A stretch of DNA of 64,000 nt, taken from positions 1 through 64,000 of the forward strand of contig SVKU01000010.1 of the NCBI GenBank assembly GCA_015068245.1. Reading direction: 5' to 3'. Under the pieces are notes generated by a model. It was not told where the DNA came from, did not search any database, and saw only the letters and a list, made by a program, of their open reading frames with translations. Positions 8,601-16,343 of the stretch are shown here, in pieces. The position numbers were made by a program, and so were the translations under genes. How positions within the stretch are numbered: position 1 is the stretch's first letter; each line of letters opens with the position of its first letter. The DNA comes from Oscillospiraceae bacterium. GTDB taxonomy: Bacteria > Bacillota > Clostridia > Oscillospirales > Oscillospiraceae.

Positions 8601-9227
8601 ATGAACGCAAAAAGAAAGGCATTTGCGGCACTTGTGCTGAATATTCTTTTGCTGGTTCTGGAGATCAAAGGCTCCGTTATGAGTGTACAGGAAACGGGCT
8701 GGGGTATTCTTCTGTATTTTACCGATTACAGCAACAATCTGTCTTTGATTGCTTCTGCCTTTATGGTCATATACCTTACATGTTATCTGAAAAAAGGCAT
8801 AGGAATTCCCATGTGGCTGAAGCTTATGAAGTACATGGCAGCGTGCAGCCTGACCATAACACTGATGGTGGTTGTGTTTATTCTGGCGCCCTCGATAGGC
8901 AGGGGAGGCTTAAAGTGGTCAATGCTGTATGGGGATATGCTGTATCACCATTTCCTTTGCCCTGTTCTGGCTATTGTTTTGTTCGTGTTCTTTGAGCATG
9001 AACCCCGGTTGGAGAAGAAACACACATTTTACGGCCTTATCCCGGTGAGCATTTATGCAGCGGTGTTTATCGTGCTGAATTTGCTCAGAATTGTTGAAGG
9101 CCCATATCCTTTTTTGAAGTATTATCAGCAGCCGATTTATATGTCTATATTCTACACCATAGTTATTCCAGGCGGAGCATATCTTATTGCGCTTGGGCTG
9201 CGGAAACTGAATACAGTGTTGGAATAA
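8601..9227 (+). CDS. Six-helix integral membrane protein, Pr6Pr-like
   Basis: 208 residues with six clear hydrophobic segments at about residues 7-27, 35-57, 72-95, 112-128, 142-163 and 175-198. Sequence such as YFTDYSNNLSL near residue 37 and the overall size resemble the poorly characterised Pr6Pr (TIGR02206-like) membrane protein family; this match is from memory and only moderately certain. No catalytic motif is evident. It is divergent from the beta-helix gene and shares a bidirectional terminator with the convergent small membrane protein. The function cannot be stated. Confidence 0.6.
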   Translation: MNAKRKAFAALVLNILLLVLEIKGSVMSVQETGWGILLYFTDYSNNLSLIASAFMVIYLTCYLKKGIGIPMWLKLMKYMAACSLTITLMVVVFILAPSIGRGGLKWSMLYGDMLYHHFLCPVLAIVLFVFFEHEPRLEKKHTFYGLIPVSIYAAVFIVLNLLRIVEGPYPFLKYYQQPIYMSIFYTIVIPGGAYLIALGLRKLNTVLE

Positions 9228-9230
9228 TTA

Positions 9231-9268
9231 AACGAACCGCCATCGTGCCTGCGATGGCGGTTCGTCTG
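9231..9268. terminator. Bidirectional terminator
   Basis: A 13-bp perfect stem (9233-9245 with 9252-9264) with a 6-nt loop lies between two convergent genes. The minus-strand exit (TTTAATTATT) is more T-rich than the plus-strand exit. Confidence 0.75.
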
Positions 9269-9763
9269 TTACTGTTCAAAATCACTTTCTGCAAGCTTGG
9301 CACAAAACTCTTCAAAAGAAGTTTGTGCGCTCAGGGACGAAAAGGAAAACTGCTGGTATTTGGAGCGATCACCGGTCCAGTAAAGATACAAGGCCGGACC
9401 GGAGCCTCCGTCTTCGGTGTTTTCGGATCTTTTTTGCACTTTCCCGCCCTCTAAACAGCCCAGAAACGCTGCCCACTCTGCTTCCGACAATTCCAACGTA
9501 CCGGAAACAGTGATATCGGACTCTGTCAGCGGGAACTTGTTACCTTCTCTTTTTTCGTGACAGAACCAATATCTGCCGCTTTCTTCATAAAAACGATATC
9601 TTTGATAGTCCGGGGGATAGGTGGAGGAGGCAAGGGTATAGACAAATTCCGTAACTTCTTCTGCGGTAATATCTGCTCCAACAGTCAGGTCTTTGTTTGC
9701 GAAGAGAACAATAAGCAAAACAACTGCTGCAATGATAATTACAATGAAAAAACCCTTGGACAT
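9269..9763 (-). CDS. Small N-terminally anchored hypothetical protein
   Basis: 164 residues. A single hydrophobic segment at about residues 4-22 (FFIVIIIAAVVLLIVLF) acts as a signal anchor, followed by an exported soluble domain of ~135 residues rich in acidic and aromatic residues (TYPPDYQRYRFYEESGRYWFCHEKREG). I recognise no family. The ATG at 9763 has AAAGGA about 10 nt upstream and is preferred over an in-frame start at 9805. That longer reading would put its first base on the last base of the upstream gre-type gene. It is downstream of that gene on the same strand, 42 nt apart, and may be co-transcribed with it. Confidence 0.55.
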   Translation of the reverse strand: MSKGFFIVIIIAAVVLLIVLFANKDLTVGADITAEEVTEFVYTLASSTYPPDYQRYRFYEESGRYWFCHEKREGNKFPLTESDITVSGTLELSEAEWAAFLGCLEGGKVQKRSENTEDGGSGPALYLYWTGDRSKYQQFSFSSLSAQTSFEEFCAKLAESDFEQ

Positions 9764-9804
9764 GGTATTGTTTTCCTTTCTTTTGTGATTGGCGAATGAA
9801 AGCA

Positions 9805-10311
9805 TTAATACTTGCTTATAGGCAGCGAAGCGTCATCTTCGGCCTTTTCAACGGAGCGGATCACAATGTAGTAGCTGTAACTTTCGTTGACCTCCACCAG
9901 AACCCGGTCGCCCACCTTGCTGCCCATAACAGCTTTGCCTACGGGAGATTCCTTGCTGATAAGGCCGTTCAGAGGATTGTTGCGCAGGGTGGTGACGATC
10001 TGAATATCCTGTTCCTCGTCGTCCTCTTCGACATATATCTTGACCTTGTCGAAAAGACCGACAACGCCGTCTGCGGCAGATTCGGGAGCAATTACCTTTG
10101 CGGTTTTGACCATGCGCTGCAGGTAACGTATGCGGCTGTCGTTACGGTTCTTCTCCTGCTTGGCGGCCTTGTATTCAAAGTTTTCGCTCAGGTCACCGAA
10201 ACTGCGGGCAATCTGCACCTGCTCGATGAGCTTGGGCCGCAGTACCAGAGTGCGGTATTCAATTTCTTCCTGCATTTTTTGAATATCTATCGCAGTAAGT
10301 TCGTCGTACAT
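9805..10311 (-). CDS. GreA/GreB family transcription elongation factor
   Basis: 168 residues. The N-terminal coiled coil (about residues 5-80) contains GDLSENFEYKAAKQEKNR, the GreA/GreB signature whose acidic residues reach the RNA polymerase active site and stimulate transcript cleavage. The C-terminal FKBP-like domain has SPVGKAVMGSKVGDRVLVEV. It is slightly longer and more divergent than canonical ~158-residue GreA, so it may be an accessory paralogue. AAGGTG precedes the ATG. Confidence 0.9.
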   Translation of the reverse strand: MYDELTAIDIQKMQEEIEYRTLVLRPKLIEQVQIARSFGDLSENFEYKAAKQEKNRNDSRIRYLQRMVKTAKVIAPESAADGVVGLFDKVKIYVEEDDEEQDIQIVTTLRNNPLNGLISKESPVGKAVMGSKVGDRVLVEVNESYSYYIVIRSVEKAEDDASLPISKY

Positions 10312-10409
10312 AGAATCACCTTTTTACTGAGAGTAGATTGATTATACTCCGAAAGTGTTACAAAAGCAAATAGAGCATAGCGAAAACTGATGACACTTAA
10401 CACAGAAAC

Positions 10410-10865
10410 TCATTTGCGTGCCAACAATGCCAGCAGGTTGATGCACCCCTCGTTCACGTCTCGCCATGTGGCGTCGAAGTCTCCGGTGTACCACGGGTCA
10501 GCCACATCGCCGGGACGGTCGGTATAGTCCAAAAGCAGGCGTATCTTGCCATCAGGGTCGCCGCCGAAAATGCGGTTCATGTTACGGATGTTGGCGTTGT
10601 CCATGCCGATAAGCAGGTCGTAACAGGCATAGTCTTTTTTCGTTATCTGGCGAGCGGTCTTGCCGTCGCAGCTTATGCCGTGTTCAGCCAGCTTTCGGCG
10701 CACGGGGGGATAAACGGGGTTGCCGATCTCTTCCGTGCTGGTGGCAGCAGAAGCGATTTCAAACTCGGCGGAAAGCCCTGCCTTTGCAACCATGTCTTTG
10801 AATACGAACTCAGCCATCGGGCTGCGACAAATATTGCCGTGGCAAATGAAAAGTACTTTTATCAT
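10410..10865 (-). CDS. Low-molecular-weight protein-tyrosine phosphatase
   Basis: 151 residues from the ATG at 10865 (AAGGAG 8 nt upstream). The catalytic P-loop C-x5-R-S is plain at the N-terminus (VLFICHGNICRSPMAE: Cys8 nucleophile, Arg14). The general-acid loop is VADPWYTGDF near residue 120. The cytoplasmic enzyme hydrolyses phosphotyrosine or phosphoarginine by a cysteinyl-phosphate intermediate. Its length is normal for the family. It is the last clearly chromosomal gene before the integrase; the 286 bp between them carry integrase-type repeats. Confidence 0.95.
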   Translation of the reverse strand: MIKVLFICHGNICRSPMAEFVFKDMVAKAGLSAEFEIASAATSTEEIGNPVYPPVRRKLAEHGISCDGKTARQITKKDYACYDLLIGMDNANIRNMNRIFGGDPDGKIRLLLDYTDRPGDVADPWYTGDFDATWRDVNEGCINLLALLARK

Positions 10866-11151
10866 ATATCTAAAACTCCTTGGTATTGCTTGAAAACCCA
10901 GATATATCAAGGTTTCTGGGTGTTTGGCATTTTCTTGTCGCCGTGGCATATCGTAGCATAAGTTGGCATATCTTTGCACCCAAAAGTAGTAAAAATAGTA
11001 GTAAATTGACCTGATTTTTTGATTTTACTACTTGGGCAATTTCCTGATATTTGCCGGTTTGCCATGGCATAATTTATCCTGAAGTGCTTGAATTACAACG
11101 GTTTTTGAGAAAAAAATTAAATTTTACTGCCGATGTAAAAAACTTCCAGAT
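10866..11151. other. Integrase-side intergenic region with arm-type repeats (candidate attachment region)
   Basis: No gene. The 9-10-bp word AAGTAGTAAA or its complement occurs at 10984-10993, 10998-11005 (shorter), 11023-11033 (inverted) and, inside the integrase 3' end, 11181-11190. Clustered repeats next to int are typical of arm sites bound by the N-terminal domain of Tn916-class integrases. The exact attachment core cannot be defined from one end. Confidence 0.5.
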
Positions 11152-12399
11152 TTATGCCTGACTAACCATTTGCATTTCGGAAAGTAGTAAATTTTCCGAC
11201 TGCTGAATGCTCATTACTCGCTTCAGCTCGGTTTCGGCGTCCTCAAAGTTCAGGTGGGTGTAGGTGTTCAAGGTAACTCCGATATCCGAATGCCCCATGA
11301 GGTATTGCAGCGTTTTGGGATTCATGCCGCTTTTAGCCATGTTAGAACAATAAGTGTGCCTGCATACATGAGGAGTGACCTTTGGCATTTGTACTCTGTA
11401 AAGGTTATTGTACTTCTCGCAAATGTGCTGGAAGTATTTTTCCCAGTGCAGAGCCACCATAGGTCGACCATTTTTATCCAAGTACAGAAATCCTGTTTTA
11501 CCACCAATCATCGGCTCTACCTTTGGCTTTGGTCTGTTGGCCAAGATACTTTTAAAGCACTCATAAACATCCTCTGTCATAGGAAGGACCCTGGTACCGG
11601 CGTTGGTTTTTGTAGCCTCAATAATGTAATCCATTGTCCGTGTCCGCTGCAGCTGATGGTTCACATCGATCGTTCGCTTCTTGAGGTCAATGTCATGAAC
11701 CGTAAGCCCAACAAACTCTGAAATGCGAAGTCCGGTCTTGAACAGAATATAGATGCCCTCATAGTATCTTGAAAAATGCTTATCGTTCTTTACAAACTCT
11801 AAAAATGCTCGCTCTTGTTTTCGTGTGATGGCTTGTCTTGTTACGCTGTCATTTACAACGACCGTAGCAAGTTGGAACTCAAATGGATTTTTACGCAACA
11901 AATCATCATCGACAGCCATCTGAAACGCGGGCCTTACAACGCCTCGGATGCAATGAATTGAGCTGTAACTCCTGCCATCCTTCTGCAGCTTGATAAGCCA
12001 GGCTCGGGCATCGGAAATCTTAACTCTGTCAATTCGTTGGTTACCGAAGCTTTCCTTCTTGATAATGTTGATTACCGTTTTATATCCCGCTTCGGTGTTG
12101 TGACGAACCCCTGTCTTTTGCAGTACATATTTCTCTACAAGCTGGAGTACCGTCATTTCACCGCCATTCGGGACGATACCGTCATAAAAATCTCTCTGGA
12201 TCTTTTTTTCCTTTTCCCGAAGAGAAATATCATCACGTTTTCCGGTTGGTGTTTTGTCCGTCTTTTCAAGTTTCCAGCTATAAACAAACTGTACCTGCCC
12301 ATTGGCATCGATGTATTTGAAAGCATATCGTCCATCTTTGCGTTGGCTCTCTCCATTGCGAAGAATGCGGTTTTTATTGTCCCGTCTTTTCTCGCTCAT
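11152..12399 (-). CDS. int: Tyrosine recombinase/integrase of an ICE or IME
   Basis: 415 residues from the ATG at 12399 (AAAGGAG 7 nt upstream). An N-terminal arm-binding domain (residues about 8-60, KDGRYAFKYIDANGQVQFVYSW) is followed by a SAM-like core-binding domain. The catalytic domain has R in TGLRISEFVGL, H-x-x-R in HVCRHTYCSN, H in LMGHSDIGVT and the nucleophile Tyr in NTYTHLNF. The layout is that of Tn916/Tn1549-type integrases, which insert and excise circular elements with Xis. Xis is encoded just upstream on the same strand. It appears intact. Confidence 0.95.
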   Translation of the reverse strand: MSEKRRDNKNRILRNGESQRKDGRYAFKYIDANGQVQFVYSWKLEKTDKTPTGKRDDISLREKEKKIQRDFYDGIVPNGGEMTVLQLVEKYVLQKTGVRHNTEAGYKTVINIIKKESFGNQRIDRVKISDARAWLIKLQKDGRSYSSIHCIRGVVRPAFQMAVDDDLLRKNPFEFQLATVVVNDSVTRQAITRKQERAFLEFVKNDKHFSRYYEGIYILFKTGLRISEFVGLTVHDIDLKKRTIDVNHQLQRTRTMDYIIEATKTNAGTRVLPMTEDVYECFKSILANRPKPKVEPMIGGKTGFLYLDKNGRPMVALHWEKYFQHICEKYNNLYRVQMPKVTPHVCRHTYCSNMAKSGMNPKTLQYLMGHSDIGVTLNTYTHLNFEDAETELKRVMSIQQSENLLLSEMQMVSQA

Positions 12400-12545
12400 G
12401 CTTGAACTCCTTTCCATAAAAAGAGCCCCGCGCACGATATACTAACATTATACCATGCCAGGGATTTGTTTTCTATAATTTGGTCAAGATAAGGAGAAGT
12501 TCGCTGTATTTTCGATGTATCAGTATGGTCTTGTTTTAATTGTGC

Positions 12546-12752
12546 TTACAATGAGCTCAGGTCATCAAGAAAAGATTCAAAGCGTTTGCGCTTTATCAGA
12601 ACTTTTACTCCGTTCTGAATAACAAAACCAGAGTCCAAATGCTCTGAAACAAGTTGGCGCAGTTTTTTCTCACCAATGTTGAAATACTCCGACGCTTCGT
12701 CTATGGTGAGACAAAATTTGTCTTTAATCAGGATTTGTTTATCTGTTGACAT
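12546..12752 (-). CDS. xis: Excisionase, Tn916 Xis-like
   Basis: 68 residues. KFCLTIDEASEYFNIGEKKLRQLVSEH is a winged-helix/MerR-like DNA-binding fold typical of Tn916 Xis, and the C-terminal part (GVKVLIKRKRFESFLDDL) completes it. Small basic proteins of this kind bend the attachment site and direct the integrase toward excision. The ATG at 12752 is preferred over a TTG two codons earlier. The integrase follows 146 nt downstream. Confidence 0.88.
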   Translation of the reverse strand: MSTDKQILIKDKFCLTIDEASEYFNIGEKKLRQLVSEHLDSGFVIQNGVKVLIKRKRFESFLDDLSSL

Positions 12753-13116
12753 GATCAACCCATCCTTTGTGTCTTATATAAAATGCAAAATGGACGGCTG
12801 TTGGCGCAGCTCCACGGGAGTCTCACCCCTCCGACGGTCTGCCGGAACCCCACTCATTGCCTGCGACGCTTTTAACGCTCGGACTGTGACTGTAGGGGAG
12901 TATCATTGTCCTGCCTGTGCGTCGTCGCCCGCAAGCTGCCACGCTTGCTTTACAGTGCGATGTTGTTCGCTCGCTCAATAGGTCATGGCGCATCCACTGC
13001 CCGGCTCTTCACAAACAGAATGTATCCATCTGCCTTATGCTGCCGGGAGTTATCAGCCCGGTTTTCTTTGTGAGATCACAACGGAGCAAAGAAAGGGAGG
13101 ATGCTCCGCACAGGAT
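12753..13116. other. Non-coding interval between xis and the HTH gene
   Basis: 364 bp without a credible gene. A GC-rich hairpin CCGGG-N9-CCCGG (13043-13061) followed by TTTTCTTT on the plus strand is terminator-like. The word AAAATGCAAAATG (12780-12791 region) recurs just upstream of the sigma gene. Similar non-coding stretches are common in Tn1549-type elements (recollection, not a search). Confidence 0.5.
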
Positions 13117-13359
13117 TTATTCGGGCAATACCTTAAACCCGGTCACAATGCTGTGCAAAAGTTTCACTTCCAGCCGAAGACGTACGCTTTCATCTATATA
13201 ATGAAACTCATTCCCATACTCGTCTTTCAAACGCCGCATGGAGAGAAAGCGTATGTACCCCTTGTAGTGCTCAAGAATAAGAGCAAGAGATTCATTGTCA
13301 CCGTCAATGGCTGTTAAGATAACAGGCAGAGGGATGGATGATTTCACAGTTCCGGCCAT
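13117..13359 (-). CDS. Small helix-turn-helix protein of conjugative elements
   Basis: 80 residues, overlapping the 3' end of the sigma-like gene by 16 bp, which indicates translational coupling. Small proteins of this kind (with FLSMRRLKDEYGNEFHYIDESVRLRLEVKLLHSI) accompany the sigma-like regulator in clostridial conjugative transposons and are usually named HTH-domain proteins. The role is presumed control of element genes; the molecular function is not visible here. Confidence 0.65.
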   Translation of the reverse strand: MAGTVKSSIPLPVILTAIDGDNESLALILEHYKGYIRFLSMRRLKDEYGNEFHYIDESVRLRLEVKLLHSIVTGFKVLPE

Positions 13360-13778
13360 TCAAGGCCCTCCTTTTCCAAATGCTCACGCAGTTCTTTCAG
13401 GATTCGAGTACGCCGTTTGCTGACGGCCTGCCGGACAACATGGAGGTGTTCGCTGATCTCACGGTCAGTCATGCCAAGAAAGTAAGACAGCAGGATTATC
13501 TCCCGCTTAACGTCTGACAGATTTGCAATAGCTTCTGCTAACAGATCGCTGATTACGATGACTTGTTTGTCAAGCACTTCGAATACATGCTCATCACAAA
13601 AATACTTGTCCACAACAGAGAGCCTTTCCAGTTCGACCTGAGACAGATCCTCCCAGGACTTTTCTTTTTCACGCTGCTTTGCGTATTCGTTATGAATACG
13701 GTTGGCCTCGTTTTTCAAAACCCTGGTACAAAATCCACCGAACTGGTTTTGAACACGCAGCTCATAGGAGCCTTTCAT
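13344..13778 (-). CDS. Sigma-70 region-4-like regulator of a conjugative element
   Basis: 144 residues from the ATG at 13778 (GGGAGG 7 nt upstream). The C-terminal half (about residues 75-135) is a region-4 helix-turn-helix: LSDVKREIILLSYFLGMTDREISEHLHVVRQAVSKRRTRILKEL. The N-terminal part is charged and helical. Equivalents in Tn916/Tn1549-type elements act as positive regulators of xis/int and transfer genes. Gene order sigma, HTH, xis, int on one strand matches the right end of such elements. Confidence 0.85.
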   Translation of the reverse strand: MKGSYELRVQNQFGGFCTRVLKNEANRIHNEYAKQREKEKSWEDLSQVELERLSVVDKYFCDEHVFEVLDKQVIVISDLLAEAIANLSDVKREIILLSYFLGMTDREISEHLHVVRQAVSKRRTRILKELREHLEKEGLEWPEL

Positions 13779-13909
13779 TTTCTCACCTCCCTTCGCAGCC
13801 GCGAAGGCGGGTGGTGTCTCCCTTTCACTGGGGTAATCACGGTGAACGCAAAACAGCAACCGTGAAGGAGAACAAAAAGAAAAAATATCAACCCTTTGCT
13901 GAAGAGTGA

Positions 13910-13954
13910 ACAAAAAATGCAAAATGCGCCTACCCGCAAATAGCGGATAGGCGC
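13910..13954 (-). terminator. Terminator downstream of the integrase stump
   Basis: On the minus strand a stem GCGCCTA-C-CCGC / GCGG-A-TAGGCGC (13926-13954) is followed by ATTTTGCATTTTTTG. It would end transcripts from the truncated integrase. Confidence 0.7.
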
Positions 13955-13968
13955 AGGGAAACTCAATT

Positions 13969-14226
13969 TTAGATTACTTTGAATAATACCTGTGATGTAG
14001 GTTTTGGTGGATTCTTCTTCTCGATTTCTGCCTGTGCTTTTCTGAATTCCTCCATTCTACGAAGTTCCTCTTCTGCATCATCGAAATTAACGTGGGTGTA
14101 AACATTCGTGGTTACTGAAATATCTGAATGCCCCATAAGATACTGCAGCGTCTTTGGATTCATACCTGCTTTGGCTTGATTACTACAGTATGTATGTCTG
14201 CACACATGAGGTGTGATGTTTGGCAT
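13969..14226 (-). pseudogene. 3' stump of a second tyrosine recombinase gene
   Basis: Only the C-terminal ~85 residues remain: HVCRHTYCSNQAKAGMNP (H-x-x-R), LMGHSDIS and the Tyr of NVYTHVNF. It is closely similar to, but clearly distinct from, the corresponding part of the intact integrase at 11152. All N-terminal sequence, including the first catalytic Arg, is missing. The homology stops at about 14226, 40 bp from the stop codon of the first island flavoprotein. This is a junction where the island replaced or was inserted into a second element's integrase. Confidence 0.85.
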
Positions 14227-14265
14227 TAGTCATTGGTTTCGCAGAAAGAAAACACAGAGGAAGAA

Positions 14266-16086
14266 TTAAACAGTCACGAGATATTCAACAGCAGCTTTGC
14301 CTGCGGTGTAGCCGCTGGAGATGGCCCAACCAAGGTCGTTGATGACCTGTTCCTTAACGCCGCCGCGGACGATGTAGCGACCGGAAGCAAAGTCACCGGG
14401 TACAAAGAGGTTTTCGATAATACTGCCGTCAGGACGATAAGCTCTGGTGTCGGGATCGATAAGAACGCCGCCGAAGGCACCGTCGTGGTTCAGGTGACCC
14501 TGTGCCGCAAAGTAAGGACCTTCGGTGAATGGGACAAGCTGGGAAGAATCCTTGAACAGTTCGGTGTCGGCACCGGCTGCGCACATGGCATTATAGTTTT
14601 CGATGGTGGCTTTCAGGTTTTCGGCATTGATGCCTGCGTTGGCAGCCAGTTCTTCAATGGTGTTGCCCATAACCAGCATTTTGCCGTTTTCTTCGGATGC
14701 AGCCTTGATAAGTTCATCGAGGTAGTTGTCGGGAATTCCCATACCCATGCCGGGCATCATGGGCATTCCGCTGGGAGCACCTTCGGGAGCACCTTCGGGA
14801 GCGCCGCCGGGCATACCGGGCATACCGCCCATGGGAGATTCGGCTTTGATCTTTTCGATCATGCCTTTGTCAAATACGTAATAGTTTATACCCTTGGGCT
14901 GCTTTGAAAGCACGTTGCCCACAGAGAAACCGAGGCTGCCGCTCATGCCGCCCTGAGTACCGGTAAGCTCGTTGAGCCAGCGCATGCCGTTGAGGTTGAC
15001 CCAGATGCACTTGGGAGACATCGAAACGGCTGTGGCGGTGGAACTGGGTATCTGACCCAGAGGACCCATGCAGCGAAGCACAAAGCTGTCGTAATCGATA
15101 AATGCGCCGGCTTTTTCCGCAAGGGCAATGCCGTCGCCGGTATATGCCTGGCTGGCGTGCTGGCTGGGCTCAAGAGTGGGCAGAGCCTTCCAGAAATCGG
15201 GGAACTTTTCCTTCATGATCTTTTCGTTGCGGATCCAGCTGCCGCTGGCCATAACACAGGCCTTGCAGTTAACGCGGGTAACGCCGCCGGGATCCTGAGC
15301 AATAACGGCGCTGACCTTGCCGTCGGTCATTTCGATATCGGTGACGCGGTGACGGTACAGCAGGGGAATGCCGCGCTTGTGGCATTCGGCTTCAAGGGTT
15401 TCAACATAGAAGGTGCCGTTGGGACTGCGGCCGTTGACGGGTTCAACGAAGGGAACTCTCTGAGCCTGAGGGTCGCTGCGGTCCATGGCATAAATGCCTT
15501 CCACGAACTTATAGTCGGGCACAAGGGTCTGGAACCAGTCAAAGAAGTGGCCTGTGTTGCGCAGAGCGTTGTACACCAACTTGGGATCAAGGGCGTTCAT
15601 GGTTTCTTCCATTCCCTTGACCAGCATACGGTTCAGCTCATCGGGCAGACCCCGTTCTTTCTGCCAATTGCTCTGGAATACGCGCCAGTCTGCCGCAAAC
15701 TTTGCGCCGCCGCCTGCAAAGGGCATCTTTTCAAGCACAACAACCTTTTTGTCGGAGATATCAGCTGCCAGCACAGCGGATACAAGACCTGCACCGCCTG
15801 CGCCGATGACTACCAAATCCGCGTCAATGACGATCTCGTCATGGGCTTCGTGGACATATTCGTCGTCGGCAGCGATGATGGCGCCCACGGGGCAGCACGC
15901 CACACAGCCTGCGCAGCCGATACATTTTTCGTTGATGACGTATTTGCCGTCTATTTTTTGGATGGCTTTGTCTTCTGGTTTTGCTGCTCTGGGAGCCATG
16001 GGACCTCCGGGAGGAATGGAGCCCACGCGACATGCCTGATCGCAAATGCCGCAGCCTATGCACTTATCAGTTATTTTAAACTTCAT
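14266..16086 (-). CDS. Ferredoxin-FAD reductase (FAD_binding_2), subgroup with GPM insert
   Basis: 606 residues. Two [4Fe-4S] motifs open the protein (Cys9/12/15/19 and Cys55/58/61/65), so electrons can enter from a reduced partner. FAD is bound through GAGGAGLVSA (95-104), LEKMPFAGG (about 118-126) and the C-terminal GDFASGRYI region. The middle is the capping/substrate domain of fumarate/urocanate-reductase relatives, suggesting reduction of an activated C=C or ketone; the substrate is unknown. Residues 419-450 are a Met/Pro/Gly-rich insertion ([19 protein letters not shown]). There is no signal peptide. The promoter is LysR-type (16117-16182). It is transcribed alone, divergent from the flavoprotein/GltD-like operon. 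Closest relative in the window: the protein at 47584. Confidence 0.88.
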   Translation of the reverse strand: MKFKITDKCIGCGICDQACRVGSIPPGGPMAPRAAKPEDKAIQKIDGKYVINEKCIGCAGCVACCPVGAIIAADDEYVHEAHDEIVIDADLVVIGAGGAGLVSAVLAADISDKKVVVLEKMPFAGGGAKFAADWRVFQSNWQKERGLPDELNRMLVKGMEETMNALDPKLVYNALRNTGHFFDWFQTLVPDYKFVEGIYAMDRSDPQAQRVPFVEPVNGRSPNGTFYVETLEAECHKRGIPLLYRHRVTDIEMTDGKVSAVIAQDPGGVTRVNCKACVMASGSWIRNEKIMKEKFPDFWKALPTLEPSQHASQAYTGDGIALAEKAGAFIDYDSFVLRCMGPLGQIPSSTATAVSMSPKCIWVNLNGMRWLNELTGTQGGMSGSLGFSVGNVLSKQPKGINYYVFDKGMIEKIKAESPMGGMPGMPGGAPEGAPEGAPSGMPMMPGMGMGIPDNYLDELIKAASEENGKMLVMGNTIEELAANAGINAENLKATIENYNAMCAAGADTELFKDSSQLVPFTEGPYFAAQGHLNHDGAFGGVLIDPDTRAYRPDGSIIENLFVPGDFASGRYIVRGGVKEQVINDLGWAISSGYTAGKAAVEYLVTV

Positions 16087-16116
16087 AGTAACTTCCTTTC
16101 ATTTTGACTTATCTCG

Positions 16117-16182
16117 ATTATACTATTGCAAAAACGTCAAAACAAATTCACATCCGGTATCATGGTATACCGTTGAGGGAAT
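16117..16182 (-). promoter_or_regulatory. LysR-type regulated promoter (set A) of the flavoprotein at 14266
   Basis: Minus strand: box ATTCC-N6-GGTAT (16182-16167), half-site TGAAT starting 21 bp after the right arm (16150-16146), -35 TTGTTT (16145-16140), 17-nt spacer, perfect -10 TATAAT (16122-16117). Confidence 0.8.
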
Positions 16183-16193
16183 GCAATATGGGA

Positions 16194-16212
16194 ACAGTGT
16201 GTTTTACACTGT
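16194..16212. promoter_or_regulatory. Inverted repeat ACAGTGT-N5-ACACTGT
   Basis: Perfect 7-bp arms lie in the divergent region between two flavoprotein genes, upstream of the plus-strand promoter. It is a probable binding site of an unidentified regulator. Confidence 0.5.
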
Positions 16213-16249
16213 GGGAATGCAGACATTCTCAAACGGAATGCTTACAAAG

Positions 16250-16278
16250 TTGACATTACATTGATGTAATTCTATACT
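16250..16278 (+). promoter_or_regulatory. Promoter of the flavoprotein/GltD-like operon with a palindrome in its spacer
   Basis: Consensus -35 TTGACA (16250-16255), 17-nt spacer, -10 TATACT (16273-16278). The perfect palindrome ATTAC-N6-GTAAT (16255-16270) lies between the two elements, so binding there should block rather than activate. Confidence 0.75.
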
Positions 16279-16343
16279 TATAACATAGTAATTTGCCTGC
16301 AAAGTTTTTTCAGGCATCAATAATTATGGAAGGAGCAGATGAT

